Part shown: positions 45,027-56,581 of the stretch, in pieces
Numbering within the stretch: position 1 is the first letter of the stretch
Layout of the letters: each line of letters begins with the position of its first letter
Source of the DNA: Isoetes taiwanensis
Taxonomy: Eukaryota > Streptophyta > Lycopodiopsida > Isoetales > Isoetaceae
DNA length: 64,000 bases
Assembly: GCA_021234155.1 (NCBI GenBank)
Contig: JAJEKV010000003.1
Coordinates: 8,248,413-8,312,412 of the forward strand
Reading direction: 5' to 3'
Notes under the pieces: generated by a model
Databases searched by the model: none
What the model saw: the letters and a program-made list of their open reading frames with translations, nothing else
What the model was told of the DNA's origin: nothing
Made by a program: the position numbers and the translations under genes

Positions 45027-45950
45027 CTGTGAATGTGCATCTAATATATGGTCTAGCCTATTGACCTTGATGGTGAGGGTTAGTCCTCCTATTGGCAATA
45101 CGCAATACTTGAATGCTACATTCCAAGAGCTTCATTTGGACCACAATGTGAATTAGAAGTAGAGCAAACAATGAAGGGTCAGAGAATTTGAACCCCTATT
45201 GACTCTATGAAGGCCAATTTTCATTAATCTCACCTACAAAACAAACAACATGATCAGTTCTTTGATAAGCATAATCAATTCTTTAGATAAGGTGAATGAG
45301 GCAATTAACAACAATAAATAGACAATCACACAGCTGGATGATACAGTCCAAAAGTGCAGCAATACAAATATCTTGATATATCACACAGTTTTGATACAAT
45401 CCTCAATTTCATTATGCTGGTAAGATGAGTTTAAACTCAATTGAATATAAAACAATATATAGCACAATAACAGGGTTTTTTTTTTTTTGTATTTTTGTAC
45501 GATTTTTACTAAGGTTTTTCTATGATTTGGTTGTCGTATTCATTTAGGTGTACTAAACAGTATTTCTAGAGTGCACTCTTTCTAAGCCGTTGATTGTGAA
45601 TAAGAAATGCAATCCTACGGTCGTGGTCTCTCGAAAATTTGGATCCATGGAGATGCCATTAAAATTGTTTTAAGGTTCCAAAAGTCGGGCCTTTATTCAT
45701 GGCCGTTTCTTTTCTTAATACAAAATTATTCCCGATTGTTTGGGCTAAATTGCTTGCTGTGCTTTAGGAGACGCACCCAGAGTTGCTTGGTAGCAGAGCT
45801 AGGGTTATTTAGAACTCTGTGAGCTAGGGAAGAAGTGCAAGACTCGAACAAATATTTTAGGGTTCTTTCCTTCTGTAACACTATTGTCCCTGGGCTAGGA
45901 TCGGAAGGGAGATGTCAAACGGACGTCATGCCTACTCTTCCTTCAAAGGA
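45027..45950. other. Non-coding stretch before the gypsy relic
   Basis: No gene. A T-run lies at about 45475-45490. The region near 45770-45900 could be LTR or leader of the following retroelement, but no LTR pair or primer-binding site was found. Confidence 0.3.
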
Positions 45951-47560
45951 GTATGCCGATTATAGAAATCCGACTAGCAGTGATCTCAGCTATTAATTCG
46001 ACTAGCAGGAATCCGACTGGCACAATAGCAAGCTCCGGATGTCTGGATGATGTTGCTGAAAATCCCCACAAAAATGAGATGCCTTGTTACAAAGAGGAGG
46101 TAAGGAAGAATATGACTTTGAGAATGCGCTATCTCATCGGCCGTTGGCGACTAGAGTGCATTGCAATGCCATCTCGACTCTCTGCAGCAAGTTTGGCAAG
46201 AAGATTGAGGATGCTATCCCCTCTAGTAAAGAATTCCGAGAAGTATGGGCTAGTCTTTGCAAGGAAGTAAGGGCAGAAAAGGAAAGAGAGGCCTACAAGA
46301 AATTTAAGAAGGAAGGCAACCTTTTATACTATAATGATAAGCTTTGTGTCCCAGAAACATCAGGAGTAAGGAAGTTGCTCCTCCACGATACTCACAATAG
46401 CCCTATAGCTGGCTATGCAGGATTTATGAAGACACACTTCAAGATAAGGAGTAGCTATTTTTTGCCTGGCATGAAGAAGGACATAGCCAAATATTCGGGA
46501 ATGTCAGTTATGTGAGCAATTTTCCAGGGGTTTTCGAACCATTGGCGGTGCCAAACGCCAAGTGGAAGATGGTGAATATGGACTTCATCAGGGTCTTCCT
46601 CAAACATCTAGGGGCCACGATGCTTTGATAGTGGTGGTTGACAAGTTGTTTAAGATGGCACATTTCTTGCCATGCAAGACCACAGACACGGCCTTAGATA
46701 CAACCTTGCTTTTTGCCAAGGAAATCTTTAGGTTGCATGGGATGCCTAGAGAAATCATCATAGATAGAGATCCAAAGTTCATAAGTGCATTTTAGTAAGA
46801 CTTCTTCAATACAATTGGGACGAAGCTTTGTATGAGTACAATATATCATCCCCAAACTGATGGGAAGACAAAAAGAACGAACAGGATCTTGGAAAATATG
46901 TTGAGGCACTACGTCTGGAACAAGCAATCAAACTGGGAGGACTATATCTACTTGGTTGAATTCTCATACAATAGTACCAAACAGGAATCATCTCAGGTGT
47001 CCCCCTTTATGATCAATTATGGCTATCAATGCTTTATACAATTCCGTGTCAAAGGTAGAAGTGTCTCAACAGTTGTTGGCAGATATGCAACAATTAGTGG
47101 AAGAGGCGCAAGGATATTTTCTCGCAGCAAGAAGCCATCAGAAAAGCTTGGCAGACAAGGACGGTAAGAGAGTTCAAGGTGTGTGATAGCGTGTGATTCA
47201 AGGTAAAGGTGAAGCAAGCGAAGCTCCACATCAGCAACTATAGAAAACTTGCTCCAAGGTGGGTTGGGGGGGGGGCTTTTAAAATTGTAGAGCGAGTAGG
47301 GAGCCAAGCCTATAAGCTCGACTTACGCACCCATCTGAAGGTTTTATAAGGTCTTTCAGGGGAGCCTACTCAAGAGGCACATCCAAAACACAGAGGAGGT
47401 TTTGAAAACTCCAACTTGGTTGGAAATGATGGAGGAACAAATTGAAATAGTTCCCAAATTGATTTCTGACAAAGCATTCAAGAAAACAAGAAAGTCTCAA
47501 TTCCTTCAATATTTGGTCAAGTGGAAGCAATTGCAGTGGAAAACGCGATGTGGGTATTGA
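45950..47560 (+). mobile_element. Ty3/gypsy (chromovirus-type) pol relic
   Basis: Ordered remains of the 3' half of a Ty3/gypsy pol: end of the RNase H region (ENALSHRPLA, near 46125), integrase zinc-binding region (LLLHDTHNSPIAGYAGF, YFLPGMKKDIAKY; 46375-46500), integrase core in two frames (RGHDALIVVVDKLFKMAHF, MPREIIIDRDPKF; then MSTIYHPQTDGKT, to ~47020), and a C-terminal chromodomain-like segment (QFLQYLVKWKQLQWK, near 47500) that places it among chromoviruses. Several stops and frame changes; reverse transcriptase and gag are not visible, and LTRs were not found. Non-functional. Confidence 0.85.
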
Positions 47561-49969
47561 AGCAAGATCTAGAGAAGCAACACCTATAATTTAGAGTCGA
47601 CGGCCAAGTCATTTCCGAATTGGTCGATGCCAACCAGCCAAATGCTCTTAGCTTAAGCTTGTATGTGCCTTAGTGTTAATTTCTCAAGCTCAAACTCATG
47701 GGGATGGACTGCCGGCTTGGGTCTTCAGAGTTCATTGCAGACAAAAATCATGGCAATGGATTTGGTTGGCATAAGAACATGGCTGTTGGATAGTCCATTC
47801 CATCCATCCCTCTTGTGCATACTTTGTAAATAGGCTGATAAGATTTGGAGCCTGACCGTAGCTTGTCGGTGGCATAGCCAAAGGGGCTACTCCTAGGTTG
47901 CATCTTCCCAATCCCAATGAGGCTGGAGGAGATCATTCCCCTCCTGAAAATGTCATGCCAACCGCAAACAAACTAGAGAGTCACTGCTCGTATTCAACTT
48001 GAACCCCACTGAGGCGATGCATTACCTAGAAGGTGTCAAGCCCATACCTTGCCCACACTCAGTGGCAAAATTTTAGGCCTAGTCCACAATGTTTCTTGAT
48101 AGACTCTACACACCATAGGTATCAACAGTGACTAGACAAGTCTTCCTTGTCTGCCGGTTTAGCTCTGCCATCCACATCTAGGTGGTCTCTTATGCACAGG
48201 CTGCATTAATTGAGAATTAATGAGGCTAATCTAGGATTATCTTATAAGAAGGCTCTGCGTCTCTACCCCCTTGCCAATACACAAGAGGTGCGTACAGAGC
48301 TGAAGTAGCAGAGGAAAGATCTACTCTATCTCATCATACATGGTTAGGTTCCTTCGTCAGTGACCAATGTTCTTAGGTTCTAGAGGTCATCTACAACTAA
48401 GAACAGATGCAAATCCGGCCTAATGCCCATCAAGAAGCATGCATTGACTAATAGATCGACCACTCACTGGCTTCTTGGCTAGCTCCCAATCCCCTGAGTG
48501 CATCCATGCTATCAAGATGTGCTAGGATGCTCGAGATTCGAAAAGAGACTTTGAAATGCGAGACACGCCAGTGCTGGGAGGCCGGAATGAGTTAGGCGCT
48601 TGGGCAATGCATGCTCCTGAGGCTGGAAGCTGAGGAGGGATACTTTTAGAGTTCTTGCCTCTTTATGCCCATGTTTTAGGGTTAGGGTCTAATGGTATTG
48701 CCACATGGAAATATAGATTATATTCACATATTGCATAGCATGTGCAATATAATGGGTTCCCTTTATGGTCGCAGTGTACATGTCACCATAGTCAAGATGT
48801 AGTAGTGATGTGGCAGTATAATACATGTATTTATATCGTATATTATATTGGAACGTCACAGTCATGCAACAAACTCGTAACGTTTGATATAATTCGCTTG
48901 TCTCGCATGGTCTTTGACATAATAAACTGTCATATAAACTCAAGAACTATGATCCTTGGCACTTGCTTCATCCTACTGCAATGCAAAATAATCACACATT
49001 TTATAATATCCTTTAAATCATCTTTCCTGACTTCATTAACTACATTAGCAAAATCCCAACTACTATTTCATGGCCAATGTCAATGAGGAAAATTGGATGT
49101 GCCATGGAGTGTGAGAAATCTGTTGCACTCCGGATAATCTGTCAATGGCCTTCCCAACTTCAACCCATGATAAATTGTTTGCAATTGTATGACTTTTGCA
49201 CTTAAATTCTTGTCCCAAATTTTCTTGAATTTAACTTATTTAGCTTATTATCTACATTTCTCATTTAGCTTATTTAGCTTCCTGAATTTTCTTCTCATTT
49301 AGCTTATTTAGCTTCATATCTACATTTCTCTTTCCAAGTAGCAACATTCACCTCCTTCCCATTTTCGACCTTTTTCTCATCCAACTTTCCAATGTGTTTC
49401 TCAATTGTATCTACCTTGAGCTACATTTCATGATTGGATTTCTGCTTCCATGAACAAAAAACACACTGACATCGTTTTGGCAGCCCACCATATGGATTTC
49501 AAATGGGCTCAATCCAAGTGTATGTGCCAATCGAGGTAGAAAATTTCATCCAACATCCCAACTGCTTCGGTGTCTCTTCTTTTCTCTTTTACTATTAACT
49601 TCTTCCTCCAGAACCTCTACACTGTTTTTTATATCCACTTCAATGTCATAACACGTCCACTATGGCCATCGTCCTCCGTGCTAAGAGAATCCTTATTCGT
49701 TTGCACATTTATGGTGTCTTGCACTCGTATCTAGCTTGTGCAAATCGTGGGGGAAGATGAAGTGTAAGTAGTCTACAAACCTTCATTGCTACTAAAATAC
49801 AGGCGAATGCCTTTGGTCCCCTTGCGGACCATTTAATAGAAAAGATCAAAAGAGGATTCAGTAAAGTGTAAGATCACCGTTATTGGGGTTGCTCGCAATT
49901 GGATAAGTACTGTAGGCAATGGCATACGTTAAAACAAAATGGCAAGCGCTATGTATTTATACTTTATAT
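47561..49969. other. Non-coding stretch
   Basis: No gene. Part near 47650-48690 may be decayed 3' sequence of the gypsy element. TCATTTAGCTTATTTAGCTT and relatives repeat three times between about 49220 and 49310. Confidence 0.35.
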
Positions 49970-50018
49970 TACAAGAAATTTATCGCAGCGGCCAAGGCCG
50001 CCGTGAACATTTCTCTTT
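49970..50018 (+). mobile_element. CACTA-type terminus with GC hairpin
   Basis: TTACAAGAAATTTATCGCAG then CGGCC-AA-GGCCGCCG and GAACATTTCTCTTTA, third copy of the family at 9023 and 13468. The first bases (TATTACAAG) have lost CACTA. No partner end found. Confidence 0.55.
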
Positions 50019-50086
50019 ACCAACTTGGTATCAGCTAATCTTTACATCTTCTGTTAGGGTAACAGCGTAAAAGTGTCCATCGATTG

Positions 50087-50206
50087 CACTAGGCTTGACC
50101 CATTACCGAACCAGAGTGTAAACAATTTGCTTTTCAAATGTGATTCCACTAGGCTTGGCCCATTACCGAACCAGAGTGTAAATAATTTGCTTTTTAAATG
50201 TAATTT
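50087..50206. repeat. 60-bp direct tandem duplication
   Basis: Copies 50087-50146 and 50147-50206 start CACTAGGCTTGRCCCATTAC and differ at a few bases. Confidence 0.88.
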
Positions 50207-50409
50207 CTTAACCGATATTCATTTGTTCACACCATATGGAGAATGGGCAAGCCATAATCTCAATGCAAACAGTTAAGGGATTTTGTGCCTTCTTCCACAC
50301 ACTTGTTGACCACATCATTCTACTTGTAACTATCCATAACTCCGTGTTACAAGCACTTTGTATACTTGGACCTACTCTACTTCTTTGTCATCAAAGTAAA
50401 ATGCCCTTG

Positions 50410-50930
50410 TGAAAGCCAGATACCATAATCTTCATTTTAGTCAAGTTCACGGACAACTTTGCAGGTTGGCAGAAAGCATTTAGTGCCTCTAGTTGTTGTT
50501 GCAATCCCGACGCTAGTCTAGGTAGCAAGACAATATCATGTGCATACAACAATAGTGGCATTATAATCCCTCCTAAAGCTGACCCATCTATATAATTTTG
50601 CTAGAGCACTTCTCTAAGTCATCTATGTAAATCCCAAACAAAATTGTTGATGCTAGACAACCATGCTTAACTCCAATAATACTGTTAATGTGTGTACTGC
50701 ATTTTTCACCAAAAGGAAAGCTAAGCTGGGCCTAGGTCTGTTCATATAGTCGTCAAGCAGCCCTAATAGCATCTGTCTTAGAACTGTATCAAATGCCTTA
50801 CTAATTTCAACATAGCAAGCATACGTAGCATGGTTCTGACCTTTTGAATTTTCAATGATACTCGCATCGTGGTGAGATGGTTAATAGTGGAACGATCTCT
50901 AGTCTAACTCCCGTCTGACCCATCACTCTT
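50410..50930 (-). mobile_element. LINE reverse transcriptase fragment
   Basis: Minus-strand pieces of a LINE reverse transcriptase in order: RSTINHLTTMRVSL, YVEISKAFDTVLRQML, VKHGC then LFGIYIDDLE, PLLLYAHDIVLLPRL and LEALNAFCQPAKLSVNLTKM. The catalytic YADD box is mutated to YAHD, and stops break the frame. No ends or tail seen; the endonuclease is absent. Confidence 0.7.
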
Positions 50931-51465
50931 GCATTTATGGCTTGCTTGTTCAGTTTTGCGAGATTGCTCTCACATTTTTTGCATTGAAGGCAAAACCTAG
51001 TTAAATGTGGGTTTACTATATAGTTTTGAATGGCCTTTGGCGACTAATTCAATTAGTCCCAAAATTCAAGATAAAAAGAAGCACGTATTCTGTGTATCAT
51101 AACCCTGAACATGAAACCGAGGAAAAAATAAATGAAGTTTACATGCCAAACAATTGCAAACTCAAGTGACTAACAAATCTATGGAATCTTATGCTAACAT
51201 CTAAGTTTTCCTATCAAATTTGAATTTTTTTCTTTCTATGATCTCACATTGTCATTTATCATGCGCAATCTATCATTTATAGATTGCTACAATTTACAAT
51301 CTATAAATAAGAATTCCAGCATCAAATGACTGAAAAAAATCTCGGCAATTGTATATTGACAGCTGAGCTGAGTACTATGTTATTTCATAGCTTTCACATT
51401 TACATTGTAATTAGCTCCACAATAAGTAAGTTCTTTTCCTCTAGACACTAGTTTAAATTGTCTTC

Positions 51466-51672
51466 TCACAGGAACTCCACAGTCTGTCTACTCTGCATGC
51501 ACCTTCTTTCAAGGCTTTCTAGCTGCTGCTCAACTTGACGAATATTTGGCCTCCTGCTTGGAATATCATGACAGCACTGCCAAGCAATCCTCGTCATTTC
51601 TAATATCTCTGGAATTGAATCTGCATCTGCAATGCTGCTATCTACAGCCGATTTCTCTTCAACAGTCTTCAT
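51466..51672 (-). pseudogene. Receptor-like kinase C-terminal fragment
   Basis: Minus-strand frame ending in TAG-type stop near 51466 with EILEMTRIAWQCCHDIPSRR then PNIRQVEQQLESLE, subdomain XI and tail of LRR-RLK type kinases (such as the PSKR/BRI1-like group). The preceding minus-strand sequence (51673-52330) shows no other kinase subdomain in frame, so this is an isolated 3' fragment, or the last exon of a gene whose rest is gone. Expression or function unlikely. Confidence 0.6.
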
Positions 51673-52690
51673 CAGACTTTAGATCCATAGGTGACGAGTT
51701 TTCCTTTTATTTTGCTACCATTAAATGACCGTGTAGCTCAGAGAACGAAGATAGCTACACAGCAACGTTAACTTTATAGTTAGTAACAAAATCATTCCGT
51801 TCACAAAAACTCTATTATTCGTCTATCTCTGTACAAAGAATCAAGCAACCTTTCATTAGTTAGAGAAAAAAAGCGAATTTTGAGAATTTATAGCACAGCC
51901 CTAAAGGCCCACCACAACCAAAAAGTCGTTATGCTGCATTAAATTGTGCCCCGCCCAAGTTAGGCGGGATAATTTAAAATTTGAACAATAAAGAGAATTC
52001 TATTTCCCTCTGCAGCTGCCCTGCTGTTTCTCGACGAGCATCACCGAACTCCAAGCTTCAAGCGCCATGGACAGGTTTTGCCATAGCCGGAGGTCCAAGA
52101 TCCAAGTGCCGGTGCCGAAAGTCGCCGTAAGAAGGTCCAACCTCTGTGCCATAGCCGGACGCCGCCATAGCTGTAGCTTCGTCCTAGACTGCAGTTCTTT
52201 CTGGAGTTCTTTAGGTTGGTTATTTTTTGAAGTAGACAGAGGCGCCTGTGACGGAGTTATTAAGGCTCTAAGCAGACTGCAGATGCTTCTAAGCAGGGTT
52301 GCCCTTAAGGCCAAATTTGTCTAAGCATAATTTAGAAGGTCGGGCGAATAATAGAATTGCAAGATTAGTTATGCTGGCGAATGTTTTCTAGACATGAATG
52401 TTTTTTATAGAAATCTAGGCGAATCATGGCCAATATTATTTTGCCAAGATTTAAGTGTCTTTATTTTCCAAGTGCAATTTCTGTGGTGAAAGTTTATTCA
52501 CCGGCATCCATATTTAATTAAGGACACAAACACATTAAAACTAAGTCGTATTTAATTAAAGTGGGACAAATCTTGAATTTTGGGACTCGGACTGAAAATG
52601 GGACTCATATTGACATCAAAATTTCACATCATATAACAAGGACTGGTTCATAATATTTTCTTACAGAATTTCCAAATAAATAGTTGAGAA
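51673..52690. other. Stretch with overlapping frames, no gene called
   Basis: Two overlapping frames on opposite strands (52000-52314 minus, 104 codons; 52067-52324 plus, 85 codons) occupy a GC-richer island. Neither has a recognisable domain, so I leave both uncalled; one may be a small gene or relic. Confidence 0.25.
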
Positions 52691-52696
52691 AGTTGA

Positions 52697-52912
52697 GCGA
52701 GGTGAGATCGAAGGGGGAGGGAAGGGGAAGACTCGGGAGGAGAAAGGGGGGAGAAGAGGGGCAAGGGAGAAGAGGGGCAAGAGGAAGGGGCAAGGGAGAG
52801 AAGAAGGGGGCAAGGGAGAAGAAGGGCAAGGGCAAGGGGCAAGGGAAGGGGCAAGGGGAAAGGGGGCAATGGGGAAAGGGGAGAGTGGGGAAGCGGGGAG
52901 GGGAAAGCCAAA
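52697..52912 (+). repeat. Purine-rich, G-run tract
   Basis: About 215 bases that are almost all A and G on the plus strand, with repeated GGGGCAAGGG and AGAAGAGGGG units. Many G-runs of three or more make quadruplex or triplex structures possible. Proline/leucine-rich minus-strand frames are artefacts of the composition. Confidence 0.75.
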
Positions 52913-53052
52913 ATAATAAAGGGAACGTATCCATTGAGATTAAAAATACATATTATCAAAATATAATCAATAATTAATTTAATTAATTATAAATAATTTA
53001 ATTAATTTAATTAAATAAATAACCAATAAAAAAAATATAAACCATTCTCCTC

Positions 53053-53122
53053 TTCTCGACTAGTGAGTCGAGAATTGGAAAACATAAATCCCCTCATTGT
53101 TCTCCTCCACTAGTGAGTCGAG
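53053..53122. repeat. Two near-palindromes related to the 55.3-kb array
   Basis: TTCTCGACTAGTGAGTCGAG at 53053 and CCACTAGTGAGTCGAGAATT at about 53105, each followed by AATTGGAA and separated by ~48 bases. They share the CGACT...AGTCG core with the array at 55283. Confidence 0.6.
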
Positions 53123-53325
53123 AATTGGAATAACCGGCTCTGTACAGAATTGTAAGAATTGCTGGGTTTTGTCCAGCAGCGCCAAAATATTTCTCTATTT
53201 CCTCCATACACATACCCAACGCTCCACCCCGCCAATCCGATCCGCCTCGAGCTCCAAAACTCCATAGCCAGTTCCGGCAGATGTTTCCCTTCCCACTAGC
53301 CGTCCCCTTTTCCTCCCCTTAGCAG

Positions 53326-54475
53326 ATGTCTGCCCACGGTGAAGCTTCTAGCTCCCATCCCCGGAAGCGCCCTCACCTTCCCTTGGACTTGAGCTTGCGC
53401 TTGGGCGACTTTCACACCAAAAGATTGCACCAGATTTTCGGCTTAGCTTCGAAAATGGTGTTGTTCATCGGGATAGCTCCGGTAATGTTAGCTTTGGATT
53501 TGCGCTTCCTCAATATTTCTGTGCTGAAGAGAAGAGGCATTTTGTTTCCGGCAAACCTTCGAGCTCGGTGATGCAAGATATAAGAGAAGATGGGTCGGAA
53601 AAGGCCAGCGAAGTGCTTCAGCAGAGCCCGTCGATATGGGGCCGCTTCTGCCCTCCATGAGCTTTCTGTCACAGAGGTGCCGGAAGAATCCCCTATTTTC
53701 CACACATCGAACCCCTGCTGCAAATGGCTCACTGGCGGACTGATTTGTAGCGACAGGTTTCTCAAATGCTCGATCAGCCTTCTGTTTCCTCAGTTTTTTT
53801 GCCGCTGCAGCACGAATGCTCCATTGCCTCCCATTCCAAATCGCCGTTTTCTTCAGGATTTCTTGTCATTTCAAGGGCGTTACTGCTCCATTGCGTCGAT
53901 TTTGCTCCAACTGTGGGGAGCACTCCAGGGTCTGAGCTCTTCTTGATCTGTAAAGAACGATCCAGCAAATTATCATATTGTAGGCGAGCGACCACCCAAA
54001 TATAAGATAAGTTCTGGTAAGGCAGGGTGGATTTGGTTGGAAAGAACCGCCCTAAACTTGAAGGAAATCTTCTGAGCTGCATCGAACTCTTGGATTCGAC
54101 CTGTAGATTTAGGTTCGAAGGCAGCCCATACACTCCTTCCGCCAGATCTTTACCGGAAGATAGCTTCAGTCGAAGTTCTTGCTGATTTTGCTCTCAAATC
54201 CCGACCGAGATCTTCCGACAGCATAATCGGGGCCCCTTGCACAGCAAAGGGAGGCGCTGAAACGAAAAAATGGGGGCAAAGACCGGGAACAACCGGGTCA
54301 GGTATCACGGCGGAGATCTAGAAGCTCAACTGGGCAAAATCTTAATAACCAACTTGGATCGGAGGTGGAGTAAAAGCCCGTGGGAGCTATGCTTGGATCG
54401 GAGGTGGAGTAAAAGCCGGTGGGAGGTGGGAGCTATGGCGTTGGGAGCTTCTTCCAAGCGGTACAAATGAACTTC
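53326..54475 (+). pseudogene. Decayed gene with EAR-like motif
   Basis: A GC-richer stretch with an ATG-led frame starting MSAHGEASSSHPRKRPHLP followed by LDLSLRLGDF, an LxLxL (EAR-type) repression motif as in plant transcriptional repressors. After GDF the coding character moves to another frame from ~53420 (FRLSFENGVVHRDSSGNV, then FALPQYFCAEEKRHF, then EKASEVLQQSPSIW) to a stop at 53658, and further coding-like blocks continue in that frame beyond. I recognise no DNA-binding domain. It may be a pseudogene or a gene with an intron or sequence error I cannot resolve. The sequence just before (53160-53325) is CT-rich and leader-like. Confidence 0.4.
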
Positions 54476-54690
54476 TGTCTCAAAGGTATGTACCAAAGTT
54501 TAAAGTTCAAGCATGGGCGGGAAAAAAAGGCGGGGTATTAGAAAAAAAGGGGGTAAAATAATACGTTGAAAAAGAAAGTGTAAAATAAATGATTTTAAAA
54601 TTCAAGCATGGGCGGGAAAAAAGGCGTGGTATTAGAAAAAAAAGGGTAAAATAATACATTGAAAAAGAAAGTGTAAAATAAATGCTAATA
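54354..54690. repeat. Two tandem duplications (39 bp and 95 bp)
   Basis: TTGGATCGGAGGTGGAGTAA is repeated at 54354 and 54393 (39-bp period). From 54506 a 95-bp unit starting TTCAAGCATGGGCGGGAAAA is repeated at 54601 with small indels in its A-runs. Confidence 0.85.
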
Positions 54691-55270
54691 ATATAGGATT
54701 ATATTTTGACGTGTCCCCAATTTCCTCTTTTTATGTGTGTGCTACTATGTTCACACGTTAAACATTATGTTCCCATGGTGCACGTTTTCTAGGCATATAT
54801 TCTTATTCTAAGGTAAAAATTTAACTTTGCGAAGATCATGATATAATTTACACCTTGTTTAACCCATTTTGAAGGTTCAAGACACAAAATGGGGACAAGT
54901 ACATATTAGTAGGTCTAATGCATATTAATAGATTTAATGCATAGGTCTAATAGGCTCTCATAGGTTATAATGTGTATTATAGGTGCATATGTTGCTATTT
55001 ACATGTGCATTAGGCATTACTCTTTACATAGCTAAATATGAGCCCAATGGTCCCCTCTTCATATAGCTATATGGTATGGTCCATTAGAAAGGGGGAGGGT
55101 CCATTGGATATGTGTCCATTAGATAATACATGGGGAGGGTCTATTTTTCATGGAAAATACGTAGGAAATTTATGGGGAGGGTATTTTTTCATAGAAAATA
55201 CATAGGATGTTTGAAGGTTATTCATTTTCGACCTTCTCGGACTCTGATCTTTGAAATTGCCCTTTTTTTA
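54691..55270. other. AT-rich non-coding stretch
   Basis: No gene. Short phrases recur (GCATATTARTAGRT; GGGGAGGGT with TTTTTCATRGAAAATAC twice near 55130 and 55180). Confidence 0.4.
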
Positions 55271-55282
55271 CTCTGAGCTGCC

Positions 55283-55615
55283 TTTTTCGACTCGCGAGTC
55301 GAGAAAGGCCCTCAAACTTGCATTTTTCGCTTTGAGCTGCCTTTCTCGACTCGCGAGTCGAGAAAGGCCTTCTGACCCCTAAAACCTGCGTTTCTGGCTT
55401 TGAACTGCCTTTCTCGACTCGCGAGTCGAGAAAGGCCTTCTGACCCCTAAAACCTGTGTTTTTCGCTTTGAGCTGCCTTGCCTTTCTCGACCCGCGAGTC
55501 GAGAAAGGCCCTCAAACTTGCATTTTTCGCTTTGAGGTGCCTTTCTCGATTCACGAGTCGAGAAAGGCCTTCTGACCCCTAAAACTTGTGTTTTTCCCTC
55601 TGAGCTGCCTTTCTC
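55283..55615. repeat. Array of palindrome-cored tandem repeats
   Basis: Five full units plus a truncated sixth. Each has the core TTTCTCGACTCGCGAGTCGA ending GAAAGG, a perfect palindrome of up to 24-26 bases (TCGACTCGCGAGTCGA at its centre). Core starts at about 55283, 55341, 55409, 55483, 55541 and a broken one at 55609, so spacings are 58, 68, 74, 58 and 68. Spacers are of two kinds: CCCTCAAACTTGCATTTTTC (short) and CCTTCTGACCCCTAAAACCT (long), arranged short-long-long-short-long. Units 4 and 5 have point changes that break perfect symmetry. Confidence 0.9.
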
Positions 55616-55619
55616 ATGC

Positions 55620-56580
55620 CTGTATTTTCTAAAAATGGCCCTAAGAACTGTGCTTTATTTTATTTTTTTTGCATGTAGCATCACTTGACTAATTTGATTT
55701 TGTCTCTTGCAGTCCTTATCTCGACCAGATAGTACATGCTTGAGAGCAATGAAAAGATCAGTTCATTGAAGAAAGGTGCCGAGAAGAGGGTGGTGACATC
55801 AGTTGGACATACAAGCACGTGGCCCATAAAGGAACTCCTCATACAAATTTCTATCGTCTGTAAGTTGCTCCGTGACTAGGAGAGAGCTCCACACGCCCTT
55901 TGCACTAGGTGGTTCATGTGTGAAGAGGGTGTAATCATTGTGCCCATACCACCACTATGGTCTCTTCACCCACTGTAATATATATTGTAATGAGCCCATT
56001 TATAAATATAAGGTATCTCAAAACTGGTATCTCAAAACTAGTATTTTTGGGTGATTAAGTAAACAATTTGCTTAATTTTTGTTGGAATTTGTGATCTATT
56101 GTCTACCCACCTAAGAAAATAGAGCCAAAATGTTCAACTAAGAATCTTTTTCAATTAGAACTTTGGTTTCAAGCTGTAATGAAATTCCTATGTTTGCGTT
56201 GCATTGTTCTTGTTCTCGACACGCTATCCAAGAAAACTGGAAGAAAAGCTTGGATGCACACTAATAGACAAAAATTCCAATTATGGCCAGTTTTTGGGTC
56301 GGGGTGCTTCTTTTTGTGTAAATTAACAGGGTTCCAAAAAAAGTGGGAATGGAATGAGTCCCACTTTAATTAAATACGACTTAACTATAGTTGCATGATG
56401 CAATACCACAACTTAACCTTTGCAAATGAGAACATTGCGTATCCTTGTAGATAAAACAAATCTATTAAAAGGGAAGAATGCTCTCCAGTGGATCCTTAGA
56501 AGCATTTGAAACACAATAGCTACAAAAATAACTCTTAAAATTGTCATATGTACCTGGATGGATATAGAGAATAGATTAGG
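55620..56580. other. Non-coding stretch, one exon-like segment
   Basis: A frame near 55770-55860 reads EERCREEGGDISWTYKHVAH then KGTPHTNFYRL ending at a donor-like GTAAGT, which looks coding but matches no family I can name. The rest is AT-rich with no recognisable gene. Confidence 0.3.
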
Positions 56581-56581
56581 T

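Noticed and set aside
46600-47307. Minus-strand frames opposite the gypsy integrase
   Set aside because: Shadows of the plus-strand pol relic.
52629-52959. Proline/leucine-rich minus-strand proteins of ~100 residues
   Set aside because: Direct translation of the purine tract complement; composition artefact.
55283-55615. CRISPR-like array
   Set aside because: Plant genomic context, palindromic cores with spacers that are themselves repeated in two classes, no cas genes.
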